Of a DNA stretch of 64,000 nucleotides, positions 1 through 8,456 are shown piece by piece. Where the stretch lies: NCBI GenBank assembly GCA_949298195.1, contig CASFVT010000007.1, positions 62,001 through 126,000 on the forward strand, read 5' to 3'. The first letter of the stretch is position 1. Each line of letters begins with the position of its first letter. The DNA comes from an uncultured Bacillota bacterium (GTDB lineage Bacteria; Bacillota_I; Bacilli_A; RFN20; CAG-826). The notes under the pieces are model-generated. The model had not been told where the DNA came from, made no database searches, and saw nothing but the letters and a program-made list of their open reading frames with translations. A program made the position numbers and the translations under genes.

Positions 1-1334
1 CCCAAGGAGGAGGCGTCACCGAACTCAGTGACCCGTTCCTGACGCTCGTAATACCAGTTGCCCGCCCGATCTTTCACAAAACGCACGGAGCGGACATTCG
101 ATCCGTTCGCATAACACTGGATGTGAGGAATTCCATATGTATCGACCGAATAGTCGTTTTGATGGGTATGGCCGAGGAGAACGGCATCGATGTTATGGCA
201 AAGACGGGTATTGAAATCACCATTGTGGACGGCAACGACGACGAGCTCACAGCCCTCCTCGATCCGAAGGCGATCGGCTTCCGAGGAGACAAGGTCGTAA
301 TAGTCCTCGAAGTGATAACCGCCGAGGCTGGAGGGGAGGATCGATCCCTCGAGGAGGCCAATGCCCCCGATGATGCCGATCCTGACCCCACCCCGGGCAA
401 TTACCGTGCTCGGGGCCAAGAAGGAAGGCAGGGCCCCTTCCTCATCGCGGACGTTGATCCCGAGGAAAGGGAAATTGGCGATTTCGGCATTTTCGGCAAT
501 GATCGAGGTTCCCCAATCGAATTCGTGATTCCCAATGCTCATCGAGTCAAAGCCGACTAGGTTCATCCATTCGACCATGATGCGGCCATAGCTGAGATTA
601 GAAATCGCGCTCCCCTGCCACATGTCCCCGACCGAGATGATGGCCGTCCCGTCGGGATTTTCGGCGTAAAGGTCTTTGTAAAGGGAAGAAAGCTTCGCAA
701 GACCGAGTTGGTAAGTCCCGTCCCCGTAGATGTAATCGACCGCCCCGTGGGTGTCGTTGATGGAATAGATGTCGATGGCCTCCAGTTCCTGGACTGGGTT
801 ATCGGGAACGTGGATAGAAGTGATCTCAATGCCCGAGACGACGAAGTCCCCGACGGCTGCATAGATGGAGAAGTAACGGTTTCCGTCGATGAATTCAACG
901 GTTTCACCAGAAGCGAGCCGCTCAGCCCCGATTGAGCCGTTGTCGATGGGGAAATAGGATGACTTGGCCATCAGGAAGGCGTTCTCGCCCGCGCTGGAGA
1001 ATTCGACGGTGAGGCCATCCCAAGAAGAATAGGCGGCCGCATTGGTCAAAGTCCCGCCTTGCTCGATGACGATGTCGTTCCCGTCTAGGTAACCGCCTTT
1101 GAGGACGAAGCCGGGGCCAAGATCGAAATAGACGCCTCCGTCCCTATCCGTGCCGACATTCGCCTCGATTTCAATCAAGGCCGGAATTTCATCCTCATGG
1201 ACGGTTTCGCTGGAACCGACATAGGACACGAAGGAACGTGAGGAGGAATCCCCGTGAGAACCACTGACCGGCTCGCAGGATGCGGTCAAAAAGGCGAATA
1301 GGAGGACCGAGGCTAGAATTGGGGCTTTGTTCAT
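1..1334 (-). CDS. 5'-nucleotidase/UshA-like metallophosphoesterase lipoprotein (3' end off the window)
   Basis: I translated this minus-strand frame by hand: it stays open from an ATG at 1334 to the left edge, so the C-terminus is missing (about 444 codons visible). The N-terminus is a lipoprotein signal with lipobox LTASC. After about 165 residues without a recognised fold, the calcineurin-like phosphoesterase core shows its metal-binding motifs in order: NDTHG (about residue 190), GDMWQGS (about 238), GNHEFDWG (about 268) and GHTH (about 387). This is the pattern of bacterial UshA/YfkN-type 5'-nucleotidases and 2',3'-cyclic phosphodiesterases. As a surface lipoprotein it would dephosphorylate extracellular nucleotides for uptake. 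The family's C-terminal substrate-binding domain would lie outside the window, so specificity is open. It ends just upstream of mntP's 3' end on the same strand. Confidence 0.85.
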   Translation of the reverse strand, partial: MNKAPILASVLLFAFLTASCEPVSGSHGDSSSRSFVSYVGSSETVHEDEIPALIEIEANVGTDRDGGVYFDLGPGFVLKGGYLDGNDIVIEQGGTLTNAAAYSSWDGLTVEFSSAGENAFLMAKSSYFPIDNGSIGAERLASGETVEFIDGNRYFSIYAAVGDFVVSGIEITSIHVPDNPVQELEAIDIYSINDTHGAVDYIYGDGTYQLGLAKLSSLYKDLYAENPDGTAIISVGDMWQGSAISNLSYGRIMVEWMNLVGFDSMSIGNHEFDWGTSIIAENAEIANFPFLGINVRDEEGALPSFLAPSTVIARGGVRIGIIGGIGLLEGSILPSSLGGYHFEDYYDLVSSEADRLRIEEGCELVVVAVHNGDFNTRLCHNIDAVLLGHTHQNDYSVDTYGIPHIQCYANGSNVRSVRFVKDRAGNWYYERQERVTEFGDASSL

Positions 1335-1343
1335 GGGGATATC

Positions 1344-1958
1344 TTAACCCATGATGCCAAGGCCTTCGAGAAGGATGAAAACTCCGAGGATGACGAGGAC
1401 CGAACCACCGATTATCTCGGTTATCTCGACTTTTCCCCTAAACAGTCTGTTGAAGAAGCGACCACCGTAGATGCCAAGGAGGGATACGCCGAAACTGATC
1501 ACGGCAATGATGAGGAAGCAGAGGTAGATTTGGTAATCGGAGGTGGCCTGGATATTCGTCTTAACAGTCACCCCAATGGCGAGGGCATCAATCGAATCGG
1601 CCACGCCCTGAATCAAAATCATTGGATATGTAAGCTTTTTGCCGGAGCTTTCCCCTTCGTTTTCCTTTTTCTTTTTCACTAGCTCAACTACGCTTTCGAT
1701 GATCATCTTCAGCCCGATGGCTAGTAACAGGGCAAAGCCGACCCAGTGGTCATAAAAATCGATCCATTCGCTGAAGGCAAGACCAAGGAGGAAGCCAGCC
1801 AAGGGGAACAGTCCTTGGAAAAGGCCGAAGGCCCCGGCCGTGAAAAAGGCCTTCTTCCTCCCCATGTCCGGATAGGCGAGCCCGTCCGAGACACTGAGCG
1901 CGAAGCAATCAAGGGAGAGGGCAAAGGCGAAGACGATGGAGAGCCAAAGCCATTCCAT
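1344..1958 (-). CDS. mntP: MntP-family manganese efflux pump
   Basis: 204 residues, close to the 185-200 usual for the MntP/DUF204 family, with six predicted membrane segments and the family's paired acidic motif in the first helix (FALSLDCFALSVSDGL) plus a second copy in helix four (GVADSIDALAIG). Members export Mn2+ across the cytoplasmic membrane and are often controlled by a yybP-ykoY riboswitch, but none is visible here. The start ATG overlaps the aguB stop as TAATG, so it is probably translated by coupling and co-transcribed with the putrescine genes. Agmatine deiminase and amidase are not Mn enzymes, so the functional link with its neighbours is unclear. A charged KKKKENEGE loop separates the two halves. 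Confidence 0.85.
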   Translation of the reverse strand: MEWLWLSIVFAFALSLDCFALSVSDGLAYPDMGRKKAFFTAGAFGLFQGLFPLAGFLLGLAFSEWIDFYDHWVGFALLLAIGLKMIIESVVELVKKKKENEGESSGKKLTYPMILIQGVADSIDALAIGVTVKTNIQATSDYQIYLCFLIIAVISFGVSLLGIYGGRFFNRLFRGKVEITEIIGGSVLVILGVFILLEGLGIMG

Positions 1959-2938
1959 TATTGGCCTTCCACACTATCATTGAGGCGATGAAAAAGCCCG
2001 GCTTCGATCCCCGCTACCTTTTCCCGATTCTCATCGGGCTGATGGCCATCGCCATTCTCGTGGCCCTTCTTCTCTGGGGCCACGTCGGTTAGGGTCTGCT
2101 TCAAAAGGCCGCCATAGAGGTCGACCCGGCGGTCCCGGAAGACCCCCCATGAATAACGTTCCTCGTTTATTTTCGGAAGGTCGAGCTCGATGATCCTGAT
2201 TCCTTCTTCCTCCCGATTCATCGCAACGAGGAGTTCGCCATGTTGGTCGCTCACGAACGAAAAGCCACCGAATGTCATTGAGGAATCCCCCACCTTCTCG
2301 ATCCCGATCCGGTTGGAAGCGGCAACCGGGACGAGGTTCGCGGCCGCTTGGCCGATCATCGCGTTCCTCCAATGGGGCATCGAGTCTTTCTCGAGGACCG
2401 GCTCGGAACCGATCGCAGTCGGGAAGAGGATGAGCTCGGCACCCATGAGGGCGAGGATCCGGCTCGTCTCCGGGAACCACTGGTCCCAGCAGATGCCGAT
2501 CCCGATTTTGCCGACCGAGGTGTTGAAGACCTTGAAGCCGGTGTTCCCGGGGGCGAAATAGAACTTCTCCTCGTAACAAGCCCCAGTTGGGATGTGACTC
2601 TTCCGGTAGAGTCCGAGGCACTCTCCGCCCGAGTCAATCATGGCCAGGGAATTAAAGTAGACATTCCCCGCCCGTTCGAAGAAAGAGACCGGGATGACAA
2701 TGTTTTCCTCCCGGGCCAAGTCCCGGAAATGGGCAATGGTCGTTGACGAAACGTATTCCTCGGCCAACTTGAAGTTCCCGTAATCCTCGACTTGGCAGAA
2801 ATAAGGCCCTTCGAAGAGTTCGGGGAGGAGGATGAGCTCGGCCCCCTGCTTCCCCGCTTCCCTCACGAAGGAAGTCGCCTTGGCGATGGCCTTGGCCTTT
2901 TCCTTCGGTACTCCGTATTGACAAATGGCAAGCTTCAT
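1958..2938 (-). CDS. aguB: N-carbamoylputrescine amidase
   Basis: Nitrilase-superfamily hydrolase that converts N-carbamoylputrescine to putrescine, CO2 and ammonia, the last step of the agmatine route. The Glu-Lys-Cys triad is visible: E40 in LLPELFEG, K113 in YRKSHIP and C150 in GICWDQWFPE; the last motif is typical of this amidase. 326 residues, about 35 longer than usual because of a hydrophilic C-terminal tail (residues 285-326). The start ATG overlaps the stop of the upstream decarboxylase/deiminase gene by 4 nt (ATGA), and its own stop overlaps mntP by one base, so the three form one tightly coupled operon. The preceding gene supplies both earlier steps of the same pathway, which makes the substrate assignment strong. 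Confidence 0.93.
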   Translation of the reverse strand: MKLAICQYGVPKEKAKAIAKATSFVREAGKQGAELILLPELFEGPYFCQVEDYGNFKLAEEYVSSTTIAHFRDLAREENIVIPVSFFERAGNVYFNSLAMIDSGGECLGLYRKSHIPTGACYEEKFYFAPGNTGFKVFNTSVGKIGIGICWDQWFPETSRILALMGAELILFPTAIGSEPVLEKDSMPHWRNAMIGQAAANLVPVAASNRIGIEKVGDSSMTFGGFSFVSDQHGELLVAMNREEEGIRIIELDLPKINEERYSWGVFRDRRVDLYGGLLKQTLTDVAPEKKGHENGDGHQPDENREKVAGIEAGLFHRLNDSVEGQ

Positions 2939-5589
2939 TGAGTCTCCTTGATTGCCCCGAGGGCCATCGTGAGGCAGTGGATGTTACCCCCACCTAGAAG
3001 AATCTCCCTGGTTGGGATCTGGATGACTTCCTTCTCGGGAAAGGCGCTTACGAATTCCCGATAGGCCAAATGGTCTTCCTTCACCCCAAAGGCCGGGATG
3101 ATCGCGTAATCCTTCCCGTGGATGAAGTTGACGTAAGAGGCCGCGAGGCGTCGACCGCCTTCTCGGACGTCGAGGGTCGAGGATTCCTTATGGAGGCCCC
3201 GGGCTTCCGCCTCGCTCATCCTGAGGGCCGGGCTCGGGACCCGGAGGAGATGGATTTTGAAAGGCCGTCCCTTTGCATCAGTCTCTTCCTTGAGGATGGC
3301 GAGGGCATCCCGCGAATACTCATATTGGGGGTCGTCGGGATCGTCGCTCCAAGCAAGAAAAACCTCACCCGGGCGAGCGAAGGCAAGCATGTTGTCGACG
3401 TGCTCGTCCGTCTCGTCGAGATAGATGCCATGGGGTAGCCAAATGACCTTCTCGACGTTGAAATAGGTCATCAGCCGGTCTTCGATTTCCTTCTTCCCGA
3501 GAGTCGGGTTCCTTCCCTTGGAGAGGAGGCAAGCCTCGGTGGTGATGAGGGTCCCTTTCCCATCGAGGGCCACGGAACCTCCCTCGAGGACGAAGTCGTC
3601 GACGTAATAGGAACGTAGCTTCATCCGCTTGGAAAGGACGGAGGCGATTCTATCGTCGTCGCGGTAGTTTCGGTAGAGGCCGTCATAATCCCCGCCCCAG
3701 GCATTGAAGCGGAAATCGAGCGTCCTTACGTTCTTGCCATTGCTGAGGAAGAAAGGGAGGGTATCCCGGGCCCAGGAATCGTTGTAGCGGATCGAAATCG
3801 TCTTGGTATTCGGATAGTCTTGGAACCTCGGGGCATAACGTTTGTAGTAAGAGGGGTGGATTCCCACGACGACGTTTTCAAAACGCGAGAGTTCCTCGAC
3901 AAGCCGTCGAATCTCGTTGATGGCCGGTTCGGCCCCTTCCCGCCAAGTATCCCGGCGGAAGGGGAGGAGGATGAAAGTCGTATCGTGGGCATCCCCTTCG
4001 AAGGGGAGGCGGTAACCATCCTCCCGTGGGGTCGAGATCTTGCTCTCGAGGTAATCGCGGAGCCGCCGTTCATAAAGGCGGAAGCGTTTCCAGTTCCGGA
4101 TGTCGACTACCTCGTAGCCGTCTTCGAAGCTCGACATCGTCTTCACGCCGGAGGCTTGGTAATTCTTAACTCTTTTGATAAGGTCCTTCGTCCACACCTC
4201 GCCCGGGCAGATGAAGGGAATGCCCGGCGGGTAAATCATGACCTGCTCCTTGCTGATCTCCCCGTCGAGATCGTCGAGTTTCATGACCCGCCCGGGAGCG
4301 TGGAAGGCCGTCCGCGGCCGGATGAGGGCAAACGGAAAGGAGGAATCGAACTGCCGGTGGACTGGCTTCATCTCCGAATGGAAATGTTCCTTCCCGATTT
4401 CCCGGAGGGCTTTCAAAAGATTGTCGATGTGTTCCTTCTTCGTCCCGATGGCGAGGATCCCGAGGACGGCATGGCTTTCGGCCAGTTCCATCTGGATGCG
4501 GTATCTTTCCCGGAGGATCCGGTATAGTTCGAACCCGGAAATATCCAGCCGGTCGAGGCCGATGACGAGTTTGGTAACGTCGTAGTCGTAGGCTCCGTGG
4601 CGGATGAAGTGCTCGCGGGACACGTCATAGAAACCATCGATCTTGGCGATTTCCGAACGGGCGTAGTCGCTCAAAAGATAGACTTTCTCCATGTCGGCGC
4701 GTCCATTTTCCGAGGCCACGTATGCCCGAGCGGCATCAAGGGATCCCATGAGAATCGACGAGGGAGAGGTCGTCGTTAGGACGTTGAGGGATTTCTGGAC
4801 ATCCTCCCGGGTAAACAGACCGTAATGCATGAGAAGGACGGAACTTTGGGTAAGACTCCCGGCCGTCTTGTGGAAGGAGACGCTGGAGATGTCCGCGCCA
4901 GCATCCATGGCCGAGGGAAGGGCCCTTGAAGCCTTGAAGTAATAATGGGCCCCGTGGGCCTCATCGACGAGGACGGCCATGCCGTGTGAGTGGGCAAGTT
5001 CAACAAGCTCTGTCAGTGGGCCGACCGCCCCAAAGTAGGTTGGGTTGATGACGAAGAGGGCTTTGGCCGAAGGGTGCTGCCGAATCGCTTTTTCCCAATC
5101 GCGAAGCGAGGGTTGGTTGGCTATGTTGAGTTCATCATCTATTTCCGGCATCACGTAAACGGGAATCGCACCACACAAAATCAATGAATTGATGACGGAT
5201 TTGTGAACGTTTCTGGGCAAAAGTACCTTGTCGTTCGCCTTGAGGGCAGTCAAGAACATGGCGATGATCCCGCTGGTCGTCCCATTGACCAGGAAAAAAG
5301 CATCGTCGGCCCCAGTGGCTTCGGCCAAAAGGCGTTCTGCCTTCAAAATAACTCCTCGCGGCTGGGCGAGATTGTCGAGCCCCAAAGGGGCATTGAGATC
5401 ACATTCGTAGACCCGGCGGCCGAATACCTCGATGGCCCGCGTATCGATGTTCCCAAGATGATGTCCGGGGACGTCGAAAGGCGATTGTATCTCTCGACTG
5501 GCCAGTTCCACGGCATCGAGGAACGGCGTTTCCATTTGGCGGTCGTCCTTTTCCATGCCGGCCCATTTTACACGCGCCCGGATGGGCAC
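2935..5589 (-). CDS. Fused arginine decarboxylase - agmatine deiminase
   Basis: One 884-residue polypeptide carries two consecutive enzymes of arginine-to-putrescine conversion. Residues about 20-520 are a PLP fold-type I Orn/Lys/Arg decarboxylase (VDEAHGAHYYF around 208-218; PLP lysine K241 in SVSFHKTAGS). Residues about 527-884 are agmatine deiminase: SWARDT (605-610), LEGGS (668-672), TDEHVDN (727-733) and the catalytic Cys872 in GGGNIHCLT. The family sizes (about 480 and 350) add up to the whole, so neither partner is truncated. The first start is a GTG at 5589; an in-frame ATG 11 codons in (5556) fits the usual decarboxylase N-terminus better, and neither has a strong ribosome-binding site. 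Arginine as substrate is inferred from the fused deiminase and the following aguB. The gene heads the operon. Confidence 0.92.
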   Translation of the reverse strand: MPIRARVKWAGMEKDDRQMETPFLDAVELASREIQSPFDVPGHHLGNIDTRAIEVFGRRVYECDLNAPLGLDNLAQPRGVILKAERLLAEATGADDAFFLVNGTTSGIIAMFLTALKANDKVLLPRNVHKSVINSLILCGAIPVYVMPEIDDELNIANQPSLRDWEKAIRQHPSAKALFVINPTYFGAVGPLTELVELAHSHGMAVLVDEAHGAHYYFKASRALPSAMDAGADISSVSFHKTAGSLTQSSVLLMHYGLFTREDVQKSLNVLTTTSPSSILMGSLDAARAYVASENGRADMEKVYLLSDYARSEIAKIDGFYDVSREHFIRHGAYDYDVTKLVIGLDRLDISGFELYRILRERYRIQMELAESHAVLGILAIGTKKEHIDNLLKALREIGKEHFHSEMKPVHRQFDSSFPFALIRPRTAFHAPGRVMKLDDLDGEISKEQVMIYPPGIPFICPGEVWTKDLIKRVKNYQASGVKTMSSFEDGYEVVDIRNWKRFRLYERRLRDYLESKISTPREDGYRLPFEGDAHDTTFILLPFRRDTWREGAEPAINEIRRLVEELSRFENVVVGIHPSYYKRYAPRFQDYPNTKTISIRYNDSWARDTLPFFLSNGKNVRTLDFRFNAWGGDYDGLYRNYRDDDRIASVLSKRMKLRSYYVDDFVLEGGSVALDGKGTLITTEACLLSKGRNPTLGKKEIEDRLMTYFNVEKVIWLPHGIYLDETDEHVDNMLAFARPGEVFLAWSDDPDDPQYEYSRDALAILKEETDAKGRPFKIHLLRVPSPALRMSEAEARGLHKESSTLDVREGGRRLAASYVNFIHGKDYAIIPAFGVKEDHLAYREFVSAFPEKEVIQIPTREILLGGGNIHCLTMALGAIKETQ

Positions 5590-5681
5590 GCATCAATGTT
5601 TTGCAAGTTGGGAGCGGCACCTGCCATCCTCATTACGGGGAAGCTACGGAAATGTGAATCCCATGACTGGCGTGATGTTTC

Positions 5682-5709
5682 TTGACATCGTGGTTCAGCA
5701 AAAGAAAAT
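5682..5709 (+). promoter_or_regulatory. Putative sigma-A promoter for lipoprotein/radical SAM genes
   Basis: A perfect -35 box TTGACA at 5682-5687 is followed after 16 nt by GAAAAT (5704-5709), four of six matches to the -10 consensus, in a locally AT-rich stretch. It lies between the divergent decarboxylase gene and the plus-strand lipoprotein gene. No convincing -10 box was found for the opposite direction. Confidence 0.4.
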
Positions 5710-5729
5710 TTTAAGACAGGAAACATCAC

Positions 5730-5774
5730 ATGGATCACTACGAACCATGCCGCGAATCCTTAGATTCGCTGTGA
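5730..5774 (+). CDS. Possible 14-residue peptide (MDHYEPCRESLDSL)
   Basis: A tiny frame begins with ATG at 5730, eight bases after AGGA, and ends with TGA at 5774, just before the lipoprotein start and downstream of the putative promoter. It encodes 14 residues with one Cys, one Tyr and one His. Its only interest is the position two genes upstream of a radical SAM/SPASM protein, a family that often modifies very short precursor peptides. A frame this short can arise by chance, so this is a weak call. Confidence 0.15.
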   Translation: MDHYEPCRESLDSL

Positions 5775-5780
5775 TAACGG

Positions 5781-6311
5781 ATGTTTTTAACGACAATGTC
5801 TTCTCGATGTGTTAAATCCGCGATGGTTGGAGCGGTGTCGCTCACACTTTCGGGGTGTTTTCTGTTCCCAAAATCAGCAACACCTGAAAATCTCCTTAAG
5901 AGTCTTGAGAGAGGTTGCATTATCTATGGACAGACATCATCCGGGGAATGGAAGCCAAACGACGAGAGTTCCGAACTCTCCGATATCCTTTCTGAAACTG
6001 AATTTGAAGAGCTGGCATATTTCTCCCGTACCGGACCCGGTCTGCAAGAATATGATGACCGCTGCATCCTTAATTTTGCGAGTATCGGACTCGAATATTC
6101 TTTATGGATCATTGATGACAACCAGACTGTGAAAATAGTAGATGACGCACCATTGAGCCGCGAGAGAGGCTATTATTCGATAGATTCGAGTGTTCACCGC
6201 GCCGTAATCGAATATGGATATCGTCTTCTTGGGCTCAATGAAGACGGCACTCCATTTGACGGAGACCCTGAGAAAAATTCATCTATTGTCACCATAAACA
6301 ACCGGAATTGA
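5781..6311 (+). CDS. Lipoprotein of unknown function upstream of radical SAM gene
   Basis: 176 residues with a signal peptide and lipobox LTLSGC, so it should be an anchored surface protein. The mature part has two further Cys (RGCIIYG and DDRCILN) and no fold I recognise. Two starts are possible (ATG 5781 or 5796), neither with a clear ribosome-binding site. Its codons are visibly richer in A/T than the decarboxylase or GH2 genes on either side, which hints at separate ancestry. It ends 3 nt before the GTG of the radical SAM gene, so the two are probably one transcription unit, and the lipoprotein could be a partner or substrate of that enzyme; this is inference only. Confidence 0.65.
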   Translation: MFLTTMSSRCVKSAMVGAVSLTLSGCFLFPKSATPENLLKSLERGCIIYGQTSSGEWKPNDESSELSDILSETEFEELAYFSRTGPGLQEYDDRCILNFASIGLEYSLWIIDDNQTVKIVDDAPLSRERGYYSIDSSVHRAVIEYGYRLLGLNEDGTPFDGDPEKNSSIVTINNRN

Positions 6312-6314
6312 CTC

Positions 6315-7624
6315 GTGATATCCGAATTCAACCTTCTTGGACGAAGACTCTACTGCGACGATTCTACGTCACTATTTTCGCTCAACCTTTCTTTTGGAGG
6401 CCGACCCGCTTTGCCTCCCGAGCAGCTCATCCTTGCCGCCACCGCCATTCGTCCCCGTGCCTATAACTTCTCCCTTTCGATATCCGATGCCTGCAACATG
6501 CGGTGTGACTATTGCTTCAATCAAGGGAAAACCGGCCGCTTAATGGATGTCGACACAGCCCTGTCCCCCCTGGAAAGGCTCTTCGGCCGCTTTCCCGATG
6601 GGGAGAAATACTTCATCGACCTCTCCGGAAAGGGCGAACCTCTCTTGAATCAGAAGGTCATCGATGCCGTGGCTTCCTTTGCTAAGAAGAAAAGCGATGA
6701 GCTCCGACTCGAGGTCCTTCCGACCTTGGTAAGCAATGGACTTCTTTTAAACAAGGAGAGAGCCCTGCACCTCCAAGAGGAAGGCGTCCTCTTCGGTGTG
6801 AGTCTTGATGGAACCAAGGAAATCCGCGATGCCCATCGTAGGAATGTCTCGAACATCGGGACTTATGAACGGATCATTGCCAACGTAAGATCTATCCCCA
6901 CCCGCGACTACGTCGGCTGCGCGCTTACTTTCGGCGTGGATCCCTACCCACTACTCGATATTCTTTTGGAACTTCGGTAGGATTTTCGAACGGTTTCCTT
7001 CCGCCCAGCCAGAGGGCCATAGATAATCTAAAGGGCTGGTTAAAGGAATATGAAGATTTGGCCGAGCGCCTCCTCGATGATGCCCTCGCCGACGACTTGT
7101 CGCTATCGTTTACCCTTCTCAATGGCGATGACTTCTTTGGGCGATTTTACGGCGACGCGATAATGAAACGTTACGCAATCAACCGCTGCGATGCCAGCAT
7201 TTCCCGCTTCAACGTGGACGTGGACGGCAAACTATATCCATGCCCTGCCCTTGCTTCCTACCAAGATGGCGAAATTGCCAGCCCTTCTCCAACCGAGGCA
7301 TTCGAAGGGCAAATAATGAATTGCATTGGTTGCCCCTACAAACAACATTGCGGCGGCGGGTGCCCTTCGGAAATTCAACGCACCGGGCAGACGGACGTCG
7401 CCCATTGTCTTTTCAAACAGCACCTCATCCTCCTTGCCCATTTATTGGCCCTTACAATCGAGAAAGAGAGCCCACTGGCTTACCGAAAACTCACGGAATT
7501 CATGGAAGAAAAAGGAAGGCGTTACCGAAAGGACGCGGAATTGGCCGCCTATCTTAAGAAACATCCCTATTTCTCCTTTACCGAAGGTAAGAAGGCCTTT
7601 GACAAGGAACACCGCCGTTACTAG
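6315..7624 (+). pseudogene. Radical SAM/SPASM protein split by a -1 frameshift
   Basis: The first part (6315-6980, GTG start) carries the radical SAM cluster motif CNMRCDYC (about residues 59-66) and GKGEPLLN/GVSLDGT strands, then hits TAG at 6978-6980. The frame one base back reads straight through with VGFSNGFLPPSQRAIDNLKG and continues to 7624. This second part holds a SPASM-type Cys cluster (RCDASISRF, GKLYPCPAL, NCIGCPYKQHCGGGCPSE) that binds auxiliary 4Fe-4S clusters. Together they make one protein of about 436 residues, so a base is missing near 6975-6980. No slippery heptamer is visible, so mutation or sequencing error is likelier than programmed frameshifting. Intact relatives modify ribosomal peptides or sulfatases; no sulfatase is nearby. 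Role here unknown. Confidence 0.8.
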
Positions 7625-7658
7625 GTCACTGCTCCCTCAGGCTTCCCCGCTTTGATAA

Positions 7659-8456
7659 CTACAGATCGGTCAATTGGGCAAAGCGTTGTTCAAGGGCATG
7701 TGCCACCCCGCTATCGCCAACCGGGAGGGTCACCTCGTCGGCCGCGGCCTTCACTTCTTCCGGGGCGTTTCCCATCGCGATGAAATGGGCGGCCGTCTTC
7801 ATTGGGATGTCTTGGAGACTGTCCCCAAAGGCGAGGGCTTCTTCTTTCTTGTAGCCGAGGGCATCCAAGATGGCCTTGATTCCGTCCCCCTTTTCCCGGT
7901 GACAAGGCATCACGTCAACTCCGAACGGGGCATACCGCCGGAAAACCAGATTCGGGAAGCGACGGGCAAAAAGGGCATCGTAATCCGACGAGACGAAGAG
8001 ATTGAATCCGGTCACTTTGCTGAGCGAGGGCTGCCCAAAGGGAAGAATGGGTTTCCTCGTTTCCTTGAAGGTCTTGTAGTAGGCCGCCGAATACGGGGTG
8101 TCGGTCCCAAAGAAATAGGTCTCGGTCGGATGGAGGATTTCCGCGGACAAATGGAGGTAATTGACAAAGCGGAAGAAGGCATCGACGTCTTTTGGCTCCA
8201 TTAGGAATTCCTTGATGATCTTCCCGTCAAGGACGGTCACCGCCCCGGCGGAATTGATATAGCCACGCCAAGGGATGTCGAGGTCGAAGACCCCGAGTTC
8301 CTCCATCGAGTCCGGCGTTCTGGCAGTCGAGAGAAAACAGTCGATCCCGCTGTTCGCGAGCTTTCTGATGGCCTTGATGCTATTGGAATCGAAGCCCTTG
8401 GCTTCATGGTCGTAAAGAGTCCAATCGATATCGAAGAAGAGGGCTTTGATGCTCAC
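7659..8456 (-). CDS. HAD-superfamily (Cof-type) phosphatase
   Basis: 265 residues, the usual length of Cof/YidA-like type IIB HAD hydrolases. Motif I is FFDIDWTLYD (residues 7-16), motif II is the Thr of STARTPDS, and the GDSLQDIPM motif near residue 217 supplies the final Mg2+ ligands. Such enzymes dephosphorylate sugar phosphates or cofactors in the cytoplasm. The start is a GTG (8454-8456) that overlaps the GH2 stop by 4 nt, so it is coupled to that gene, and a sugar-phosphate substrate derived from the GH2 product is a reasonable guess. Substrate cannot be read from sequence. Confidence 0.85.
   Translation of the reverse strand: MSIKALFFDIDWTLYDHEAKGFDSNSIKAIRKLANSGIDCFLSTARTPDSMEELGVFDLDIPWRGYINSAGAVTVLDGKIIKEFLMEPKDVDAFFRFVNYLHLSAEILHPTETYFFGTDTPYSAAYYKTFKETRKPILPFGQPSLSKVTGFNLFVSSDYDALFARRFPNLVFRRYAPFGVDVMPCHREKGDGIKAILDALGYKKEEALAFGDSLQDIPMKTAAHFIAMGNAPEEVKAAADEVTLPVGDSGVAHALEQRFAQLTDL

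Noticed and set aside
6960-6990. Programmed -1 ribosomal frameshift in the radical SAM gene
   Set aside because: No X-XXY-YYZ slippery heptamer and no downstream stimulatory hairpin are visible.
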